Assembly (NCBI RefSeq): GCF_946184425.1
Contig: NZ_CAMHFP010000016.1
Span: 1-40,996 of the forward strand
Length of the DNA: 40,996 nt
DNA from: an uncultured Methanobrevibacter sp.
GTDB lineage: Archaea > Methanobacteriota > Methanobacteria > Methanobacteriales > Methanobacteriaceae
Direction: 5' to 3'
Program-made: the position numbers and the translations under genes
Notes under the pieces: model-generated
What the model saw: the letters and a program-made list of their open reading frames with translations, nothing else
Databases searched by the model: none
Told to the model about the DNA's origin: nothing
Shown: piece after piece, positions 35,382-40,996 of the stretch
Position numbering within the stretch: the stretch's first letter is position 1
Layout of the letters: each line of letters starts with the position of its first letter

Positions 35382-35990
35382 TTAAACATAATATTCATTG
35401 TATAATTTTTCGGCAACTTTGCTATCTGGAATTGTATTAATATTTAATGCCAACTCAACTTTTGGAATAACCAACTGTTCTTCCTCTTGAACAATATTAA
35501 TGCTTCTTAAAACATTTAATCCGGAAGGAACATTACCATTGAACTCATAAGAATATTCAAGACCCAAATTTTCAAAAATCTCTACTGGAACTAAAATGGA
35601 CAATGCATCCTTATTGGAACTTAAATAATACTTCAAAACATAATCAATAGTTTCAGTGGATATAAATGGTAAATCTGCATTTATAAAAAGTAAAATATCA
35701 TCACAAGACTGTTTTTCAAAATATTCCAAAATAAAAGACAAATCCGTCAAATAGTCATCACCAGAAGTATCCAAAATTTGAAAGTCACCATCTATCGAAT
35801 TCAAATAATCAATAGTTTTGGTCGTGTTAGGACTGACAGCAATAACCAATTTATCGATTAATTTAGAGTGATTTACATTATCAATGACATATTTAATTAA
35901 AGGTTTATCATGTAATTTGAAAAGAGGCTTTTCACAAGGAACTTTCAGTCTGGTTCCTCTACCTCCCGCCATCAAAATTGCATAAATCAT
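35382..35990 (-). CDS. cobY: Adenosylcobinamide-phosphate guanylyltransferase
   Basis: 202 residues from ATG 35990 (GTGG upstream); an ATG at 36002 would add four residues. The nucleotidyltransferase signature is MAGGRGTRLKVPCEKPL, followed by VAVSPNTTKTIDYLN, DTSGDDYLTDLS, LFINADLPF and VPSGLNVLR, close to archaeal CobY rather than bacterial CobU. It attaches GMP from GTP to adenosylcobinamide-phosphate in nucleotide-loop assembly of cobamides. It follows marker 14 by 18 bases, and both lie next to mtr, whose MtrA subunit needs the corrinoid. Confidence 0.92.
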   Translation of the reverse strand: MIYAILMAGGRGTRLKVPCEKPLFKLHDKPLIKYVIDNVNHSKLIDKLVIAVSPNTTKTIDYLNSIDGDFQILDTSGDDYLTDLSFILEYFEKQSCDDILLFINADLPFISTETIDYVLKYYLSSNKDALSILVPVEIFENLGLEYSYEFNGNVPSGLNVLRSINIVQEEEQLVIPKVELALNINTIPDSKVAEKLYNEYYV

Positions 35991-36008
35991 GACAAACCAC
36001 ATTAAAAT

Positions 36009-37478
36009 TTAAGCGAATTTACCGCCTGCCATTTTCATACGATCTTTAAGAATACATCTTCCACCTTGTTTTCCACCAATAGGAACTTTAGGAGTACCCA
36101 TTGAATTCATACAACGAGCCATAATAGCGGAACCTAATGCAAGACCATCTTCTACAAAAACGACATTTTCAAATTTATCCTGAACAGCTTCCAAAATAAG
36201 CTCAGGTTTGCGTCCAGTAATACCTGCCCTACCAGTGATACCTAAAGCAGAACCCGGAACAATAACATTTTCCTTGAACGCAACATCTAAAACTCTTTTA
36301 ACAATATTAGTACTTACATAATCCAAAGTTGAAAGTAAAGTTGGAAGGCCATCAGCATCATAGAATTGAGCACCCAGTTCCATTAATTCAGGAAGTTTAT
36401 CACCATTAAATCCAACATCACAACCAATTAAAGTAGTGCCCGCTTTTTCTGCAGCCTCAGGATTGACTGGAACAGTTCCAAATCTTTCAACATCCATTGG
36501 AACTTTAGTGATATTAATTAATTTATGAGCTTCCAAAGCATTAGCCTCAGCTTTTTTACGATCAGCCTTTTTGATTGCCTTTTCATCATATAAATCCAAA
36601 GCTGCTCCATTTTTCTTATCAATCATTCCAGAACCTCTTGCAAGTGAATCACTTACAACACCCGCAAGACCTAAAAAGTTACCAACAGTATTAGCATAAG
36701 GTTCATTATCATTAACAATACGTCCTGCCAATGTGGAACCGAAGTCTAGAGAAACACAAGGATTTCTGTAATCCACATCAGTCCATTTAGCACCTAATTT
36801 AATTCCAGCTGTTACAAGTTCCCCTTCCATTTCATTTGCAACAGTTTCTTTACCTTCTGGAGGAACTACACTAACAACAGCTCCATCAAATAAAATATTT
36901 TCTAAAAGAGAATGTTTTTGTAGCCTTTCTGGAAGTTGAGAAATACTCATTGCCGGAGACATCTTACGTGGAGGTATGTCAGCTTCAAGACAACCATCAG
37001 CAAGAGCAATAATTAATTGACCCGCTTCTTCAGCAGTGGCAAAACCAGCAGTTACACCTGTAGATCTTACTACAAAATCCAAATCCTCATCTTTATCAAC
37101 ATGACATTTTCTAAGAGATTCCAAAACAGTATCTCTAATAAGTTCAGTGACGGCCTCTTTAGAAAGTTCAATACCCCAAACAGTTTTACCGAAAACTTCT
37201 TCTGAAGGTTTAGGAGGTCTGATATCCCTAGTCATTTTAACAGTTTTATTTAACAAATAAGATTCACTAGTGTTTAAATTAGTAGCCATTACAATGGATT
37301 TAGTAGTGGTATTTCCCAATTCAACAGAAGCAGTTACATAAAAAGTATCTGGCTTTTGAACAGCACCAGGACTTGCAGGGCCTGCTCTTTGAGCTTTTAA
37401 AGTAGCTAAATTACCTTCTTTAGAATGAGCAATTATAGGTTTAGGACCTTTATTAAAAATTTTACTTAAAAAAGACAT
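36009..37478 (-). CDS. Methanogenesis marker protein 14, ASKHA-like
   Basis: 489 residues from ATG 37478; the in-frame TTG 15 bases upstream overlaps the GGAGAG Shine-Dalgarno. I recognise it as the methanogenesis marker 14 family. Motifs of the actin/sugar-kinase/Hsp70 ATPase fold are visible: VELGNTTTKSIV (phosphate-1-like, Glu in place of Asp), CVSLDFGSTLAGRIV (phosphate-2), ITGRAGITGRKP (adenosine-like) and EDGLALGSAIMAR at the C-terminus, as in activators such as HgdC and RACo. There is no N-terminal ferredoxin domain or CxxC cluster. Activation of a corrinoid or radical enzyme is inference; adjacency to mtr and cobY points to MtrA. The gene lies after the mtr terminator. Confidence 0.88.
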   Translation of the reverse strand: MSFLSKIFNKGPKPIIAHSKEGNLATLKAQRAGPASPGAVQKPDTFYVTASVELGNTTTKSIVMATNLNTSESYLLNKTVKMTRDIRPPKPSEEVFGKTVWGIELSKEAVTELIRDTVLESLRKCHVDKDEDLDFVVRSTGVTAGFATAEEAGQLIIALADGCLEADIPPRKMSPAMSISQLPERLQKHSLLENILFDGAVVSVVPPEGKETVANEMEGELVTAGIKLGAKWTDVDYRNPCVSLDFGSTLAGRIVNDNEPYANTVGNFLGLAGVVSDSLARGSGMIDKKNGAALDLYDEKAIKKADRKKAEANALEAHKLINITKVPMDVERFGTVPVNPEAAEKAGTTLIGCDVGFNGDKLPELMELGAQFYDADGLPTLLSTLDYVSTNIVKRVLDVAFKENVIVPGSALGITGRAGITGRKPELILEAVQDKFENVVFVEDGLALGSAIMARCMNSMGTPKVPIGGKQGGRCILKDRMKMAGGKFA

Positions 37479-37591
37479 TATCAATCTCTCCAAAATATAA
37501 AGTTAATTAATAATCTCTTTTTAAGATAATATAAATTTTATTAAAAAATTCTTAAAAATTAGTTGAAATCAATTGAAAAAAAGTAAAATTA
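37479..37591 (-). promoter_or_regulatory. Region between the mtr terminator and marker 14
   Basis: AT-rich. A TATA-like TTTATATTATC (minus, about 37535-37525) lies some 50 bases upstream of the marker 14 ATG and could drive marker 14-cobY independently of mtr. Confidence 0.4.
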
Positions 37592-37629
37592 ATATAAAAA
37601 AAAGATTAGATGAAATAAATCATCTAATC
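37592..37629 (-). terminator. Hairpin terminator after mtrH
   Basis: GATTAGATGA and TCATCTAATC form a perfect 10-bp stem (37629-37620 and 37613-37604 on the minus strand) with a 6-base loop, followed by T8 and ATATT. It begins 15 bases after the mtrH stop; the small palindrome GGGTCCC lies between. Confidence 0.8.
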
Positions 37630-37643
37630 GGGACCCTTTTTGT

Positions 37644-38576
37644 TTATAATAATTTGTTAATTGGGTGTTCTTCTACAGGTTCAGTACCGATATCTTTTGC
37701 TGCTTCAGCAATCATAATATCAGCCATACCACAAGCAGGGAAAGCAAGTTTTGCGTTTTCGATAGGTCCAAAGAGAACGAAGTCTCCTCCAGCCATTTGT
37801 TGAACAATGTTAGAACCTATATCACAAACAGGCCATGCTTCTTTGTGTTCTTTTTTGTATCCTCTTAACCAGTCCCATGCGGATGGAACGTTGTGGATAC
37901 CAGAACCTACTGGGTATCCCCATTTAGATTTTACAGCGAAAGAAGTTCTTACTGCAGGACCAGCACCTTGACCTAATGGAGTAACTGCTACATCCATCCA
38001 TGGTTTAGTAATTCCACATTCATCAGCCATTTCGAGAATACCTTGGTCAATTACAGATCCACCAGTTTCCCAAATTTCGATTTTTCCTTCTACACCAGGA
38101 GTCATTGGGTTGAAACCTAAGAGAATGGATGCATCGATGTCTGAGTTTTTAACTGCTTCAATTTCACCAGGTTCTGCTGCCATACTTATAGAGTTGTAAA
38201 CAGCTCTTTCACATAAACCTACATCTTGAACATATTCTACACCTGCAATTTTTGCAGCAGCTGCGGTTGAATCTATAAGGAAAGGTTTGTCACAGATGTC
38301 ACCAACAAATTCTAAGTATTTTACCATTGCTTCAGGAGTAGCACCGAAAGTTTGTACAACACAAGGGTTTCCTGTTACATCGGACATTTCTTCCATAGTT
38401 TTAATTCTTTCTTCAGCAGCATCTTTATCAAAGATACCTTCTTTTTCATCACTAATAATATTGTGTCCGCCGTAGAAGATAGTTCCTGCTAAAACAGTAG
38501 GATATTCACCAGGTTGTCCTCCCATTTTTACTCCAGCAATATCTACGACGAGTTGTTCTTTCTCAAATCTAAACAT
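37644..38576 (-). CDS. mtrH: Tetrahydromethanopterin S-methyltransferase subunit H
   Basis: 310 residues. The peripheral catalytic subunit that transfers the methyl group from methyl-tetrahydromethanopterin to the corrinoid of MtrA. A TIM-barrel methyltransferase: MFRFEKEQLVVDIAGVKMGGQPGEYPTVL (start MFRFEKEQ, then GGQPGEYPT), LAGTIFYGGHNI, DSTAAAAKIAGV, ILLGFNPMTPGVEGK and TPLGQGAGPAVRTSFAVKSK in short segments. GGAGG upstream. Last gene of the mtr operon, followed by a strong terminator. Confidence 0.98.
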   Translation of the reverse strand: MFRFEKEQLVVDIAGVKMGGQPGEYPTVLAGTIFYGGHNIISDEKEGIFDKDAAEERIKTMEEMSDVTGNPCVVQTFGATPEAMVKYLEFVGDICDKPFLIDSTAAAAKIAGVEYVQDVGLCERAVYNSISMAAEPGEIEAVKNSDIDASILLGFNPMTPGVEGKIEIWETGGSVIDQGILEMADECGITKPWMDVAVTPLGQGAGPAVRTSFAVKSKWGYPVGSGIHNVPSAWDWLRGYKKEHKEAWPVCDIGSNIVQQMAGGDFVLFGPIENAKLAFPACGMADIMIAEAAKDIGTEPVEEHPINKLL

Positions 38577-38589
38577 AAGTATAAACCTC

Positions 38590-38829
38590 CTATAATAAGG
38601 TTGACAACATTGTAGTTACTCCGAATTTAATAGCTACAATTAAAATCATTAATCCAATTATAATACCATATAATATTCCAACATCTCTACCAGTTTGTTG
38701 GCCTAAACGTTGATAATATTCTCCAACAGTGAAATCAACTTTTTCTTCTGCTTCATTTAATCTTGAAATAGCATTATTGACATCATCAGTTGAAACCATT
38801 ACTTGAGGTATTGAATTTTCATCACTCAT
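38590..38829 (-). CDS. mtrG: Tetrahydromethanopterin S-methyltransferase subunit G
   Basis: 79 residues. Short membrane subunit of Mtr: a cytoplasmic helical N-terminus ([20 protein letters not shown]) and one C-terminal membrane helix (about 52-76, [19 protein letters not shown]). Starts 12 bases after mtrF and ends 13 bases before mtrH. Conserved part of the stalk-like assembly with MtrA, B and F. Confidence 0.96.
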   Translation of the reverse strand: MSDENSIPQVMVSTDDVNNAISRLNEAEEKVDFTVGEYYQRLGQQTGRDVGILYGIIIGLMILIVAIKFGVTTMLSTLL

Positions 38830-38841
38830 AAATAAACACCT

Positions 38842-39048
38842 CTAAAATCCTGCTAATTTTGCAATTAAAGGAATAATTACGATTAAAAGTACTGCAATAC
38901 AAGCACCATAAGCAAAACCTTTAAATCTGGTTGCAAGTAAACCAGCAAATAATTTACCTTCTCTTGCAAGGAGTTTTGAACTGTATTCAGCATCATCAGC
39001 TGCAGTTTTCATTCCATTTATATTTGGTTTGTTTGAAATTTGTACCAT
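38842..39048 (-). CDS. mtrF: Tetrahydromethanopterin S-methyltransferase subunit F
   Basis: 68 residues with one C-terminal membrane helix (about 47-67, GACIAVLLIVIIPLIAKLAG). ANDAEYSS-like AADDAEYSSKLLAREGKLFAG matches MtrF, which resembles the N-terminal part of MtrA-associated sequences. Sits between mtrA (11 bases) and mtrG (12 bases). Confidence 0.95.
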   Translation of the reverse strand: MVQISNKPNINGMKTAADDAEYSSKLLAREGKLFAGLLATRFKGFAYGACIAVLLIVIIPLIAKLAGF

Positions 39049-39059
39049 AATCTATCCCC

Positions 39060-39776
39060 CTAGAATAACAAGAATAAAGTTCCAATAATTAAGGTAAATG
39101 CTAATCCAATCATGATACCTTGGACTTTACCAGCATAATTACCAGCCATATTTCTTTGAACAGCACCGACCATATCGATTTTTGTGTTAATATCCCTAAT
39201 TCTTGATTCGATAAGAGCAGTTTCAGCAGAAACAACTTTAATTGCTTCTCCTTCTTCTTCCTCTCCGTCGTCTTCGTCAACAGAAATGACCATTGCTTCT
39301 TCTTCGAAAGCACCTGGATCTTTTTCTACACATTCATTAATTTTTGATTGAATTGCTCCAATATCTTCTGTGTCAATTAAGTCAACAATTTCTAATTGTT
39401 GTTGGAATCTTTCAACACCATCTAAAGGAACATTTTCAACAAACGGAATAGCACCAGTTGCGCCTATAATTTTCTTTTTATCAGGATCTGCACCATTTTC
39501 GTGTAAAGCTTTAAAACTTTGACCTGTAATGTGTCCTTGTACTTCAGCACCAGCTAATATTAAGAAACGAATATTAGGGTTTGAAATAATGTTTGCTACA
39601 ACTTTTTCTATTCCTAAGTTTTCTGTTTTACATGGACCTGCAATTGCTGCTCCAGAAAGTTCAGCTTCAATGTGAGAAGCTAATGTTGTTACTGCAACTG
39701 GGCTTTCAGGATCACCGACAATGTAGTCTCCACTAATAACCGGCCAGCCATCTGCAGGAGCTTTTTTATCAGCCAT
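39060..39776 (-). CDS. mtrA: Tetrahydromethanopterin S-methyltransferase subunit A (corrinoid protein)
   Basis: 238 residues. Carries the cobamide that accepts the methyl group from MtrH and passes it to coenzyme M. The corrinoid-ligating His is H82 in [13 protein letters not shown]. The N-terminus [19 protein letters not shown] is typical. A linker rich in Glu ([21 protein letters not shown]) precedes a helix and one C-terminal membrane anchor (about 218-238), placing the corrinoid domain in the cytoplasm. The ATG abuts the mtrB stop (TAGATG). Confidence 0.98.
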   Translation of the reverse strand: MADKKAPADGWPVISGDYIVGDPESPVAVTTLASHIEAELSGAAIAGPCKTENLGIEKVVANIISNPNIRFLILAGAEVQGHITGQSFKALHENGADPDKKKIIGATGAIPFVENVPLDGVERFQQQLEIVDLIDTEDIGAIQSKINECVEKDPGAFEEEAMVISVDEDDGEEEEGEAIKVVSAETALIESRIRDINTKIDMVGAVQRNMAGNYAGKVQGIMIGLAFTLIIGTLFLLF

Positions 39777-40106
39777 CTATAAAACCCCCATCACTTGTAA
39801 GATTGGTAATGCAGCAAATATAATGAATGTAGCTAATAAGAAACCATATACCATGTTAGTTAATAATCCTGCAGTAACATAAGAACCTTCCCTTCCAGGG
39901 TAAGATCCAACAGGACTTGTATATGGGTCTAATGAAGCCATTAATTCATCAGCAGCCAATTCGACTTTTGCTACTTGTTCGTCTACTTCATCCATAGATA
40001 GGAGAACAATTCCTGAACCTAAAGATGATCCGATAACCCCAGTTGAAGGGTCTAATGCGAAATTCATTTCAGGTACTACCTGAATCATAGGTAACATTTG
40101 AGCCAT
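39777..40106 (-). CDS. mtrB: Tetrahydromethanopterin S-methyltransferase subunit B
   Basis: 109 residues. An N-terminal cytoplasmic part (MIQVVPEMNFALDPSTGVIG) and one C-terminal membrane helix (about 83-107, NMVYGFLLATFIIFAALPILQ). MtrB belongs to the membrane core of the sodium-pumping methyltransferase. It stops directly before the mtrA ATG and begins 17 bases after mtrC. Confidence 0.97.
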   Translation of the reverse strand: MAQMLPMIQVVPEMNFALDPSTGVIGSSLGSGIVLLSMDEVDEQVAKVELAADELMASLDPYTSPVGSYPGREGSYVTAGLLTNMVYGFLLATFIIFAALPILQVMGVL

Positions 40107-40123
40107 ACTTAATTCCTCCTAAT

Positions 40124-40936
40124 CTAATTTTCTACTTTAGGCCATAAACCAGCCCATTTGGTTGAAGCTGCATCATTACATGAAGCTAATACGAATGCTC
40201 TGAATGAAATAATCCAACCAATTAAACCTACTATAAATACAATGAACCAACCAAATCCACCTGAAGTTACAGATAAAAGACCAACGAGAGTCATTGATAA
40301 GAATGCGGTTGATAATGCACATTTTAAAGTTCTTAATTGATCTTCGTTAGGCCCTAAACATGCGTTGAATGGATGTTGGATAGCCATAGTACATAAGATA
40401 AATAATACTGCAATGAAACCAGTAGCAACAACGTGTTCGTAAACAGCAGCCATGTTATATGTACCTGCAATTGCAACAGAGAATGCGAGAATTGATAAGG
40501 TTGCTGCACCTGCAATTTCAATAGTACATTGAAGCATAATAGGTATTTTCATTCCTACAATTTTAGTTGCGACTATTGCAATAATAGCACCAATAATAAT
40601 AGCAATAACAAGAGCTGCAATTGGTCCAATAATAGCCATTTTTAAAATAGTTGCTAAACTAATACCTGCTAAAGCAGAGATAACACCAACAGATAAAGAC
40701 ATGTAACCAATAGATGGTACACCAGTACCTAATCCGTAACTAGCTACTCTACGAATAGCATCTGCTCCCCATACAATTGCACAAACAGCACCAAGACCTG
40801 CAATAACAGATCCTAAATCACCTAAGAATCCAGCGAGATAAATAGCAATCAATGCACCAACAATACCTACAGCCAATAACATTGTTGAGCTTACTGCACC
40901 TGCAGCTGCACCATCAGCACTTCCACCAGCAGACAT
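40124..40936 (-). CDS. mtrC: Tetrahydromethanopterin S-methyltransferase subunit C
   Basis: 270 residues, almost entirely membrane helices (seven or more predicted), with MtrC markers GADAIRRVASYGLGTGVPSIG, FNACLGPNEDQLRTLKCALS and the final FVLASCNDAASTKWAGLWPK. Together with MtrD and MtrE it forms the sodium-translocating part of Mtr. GGAGGT lies before the ATG inside the end of mtrD, whose stop TAA is one base upstream. Confidence 0.97.
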   Translation of the reverse strand: MSAGGSADGAAAGAVSSTMLLAVGIVGALIAIYLAGFLGDLGSVIAGLGAVCAIVWGADAIRRVASYGLGTGVPSIGYMSLSVGVISALAGISLATILKMAIIGPIAALVIAIIIGAIIAIVATKIVGMKIPIMLQCTIEIAGAATLSILAFSVAIAGTYNMAAVYEHVVATGFIAVLFILCTMAIQHPFNACLGPNEDQLRTLKCALSTAFLSMTLVGLLSVTSGGFGWFIVFIVGLIGWIISFRAFVLASCNDAASTKWAGLWPKVEN

Positions 40937-40937
40937 T

Positions 40938-40996
40938 TTAAATACCTCCAGTTAAAATAATACAAAAGATTCCGACAACGATAGATGCGATAGCAC
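40938..40996 (-). CDS. mtrD: Tetrahydromethanopterin S-methyltransferase subunit D (C-terminal end)
   Basis: Only the last ~19 codons are in the window: the reading is AIASIVVGIFCIILTGGI then TAA (40940-40938), a hydrophobic helix ending in TGGI as in MtrD. The rest lies beyond the window edge, and position directly upstream of mtrC agrees with the mtrEDCBAFGH order. The GGAGGT Shine-Dalgarno of mtrC encodes the last glycines. Confidence 0.85.
   Translation of the reverse strand, partial: AIASIVVGIFCIILTGGI

Overview
This is a stretch of a hydrogenotrophic methanogen chromosome, almost certainly a Methanobrevibacter (Methanobacteriales). The sequence is AT-rich. It carries mtr, the mvhDGAB hydrogenase, the MCR-activating ABC protein (component A2), methanogenesis markers 9 and 14, F420, methanofuran and methanopterin biosynthesis genes, KEOPS Pcc1, archaeal L10e, archaeal IMP cyclohydrolase, an archaetidylserine synthase and an MreB-like actin. 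The MreB-like protein fits the pseudomurein-walled, rod-forming methanogens. The species cannot be fixed from the sequence alone. There is no CRISPR array, insertion sequence, prophage, rRNA or tRNA; this is core chromosome with tight operons.

Layout. 1-3.1 kb: end of gap, an endonuclease IV-like TIM barrel, and a zinc-ribbon/metallophosphoesterase pair. 3.1-7.5 kb: an AAA ATPase, then a tetrapyrrole operon (marker 9, precorrin-2 dehydrogenase, hemA) and a YgjP-like metallopeptidase. 7.5-12.4 kb: component A2 and an F420 operon (cofE, cofD, GTP cyclohydrolase III, dihydrouridine-synthase-like protein). 12.4-16.8 kb: exbB-exbD-purO, rnhB, and an mreB-like gene with an unknown partner. 17.2-21.4 kb: archaetidylserine synthase, a DUF515/CpaB-like membrane protein, a sortase, mptD, and convergent mfnA. 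21.5-28.5 kb: ppsA, rpl10e, pcc1, a B-box membrane protein, a TmcAL-like nucleotidyltransferase and pyrC. 28.6-32.6 kb: mvhDGAB. 32.9-35.3 kb: sufCB and a PRC-barrel protein. 35.4-41 kb: cobY, marker 14, and mtrHGFABC plus the end of mtrD (all on the minus strand).

How it fits together. Much of the window serves the last steps of methanogenesis. Mtr moves the methyl group to coenzyme M through a corrinoid. CobY helps make that corrinoid. Marker 14 looks like an ASKHA ATPase and may keep the corrinoid active. Component A2 activates MCR, whose F430 derives from the tetrapyrrole branch (hemA, precorrin-2 dehydrogenase). Mvh supplies electrons from H2 to heterodisulfide reductase. Suf supplies the many iron-sulfur clusters. 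CofD/E, MfnA and MptD make the C1 and hydride carriers.

The least expected pattern is in transcription signals. Seven operon ends carry a perfect or near-perfect hairpin that overlaps the stop codon and runs into a U-tract (gap, mreB, ppsA, rpl10e, mvhB, sufB, PRC-barrel); an eighth hairpin lies just after mtrH. Inverted or repeated motifs also sit at the predicted start regions of atwA, mvh, suf and rpl10e.
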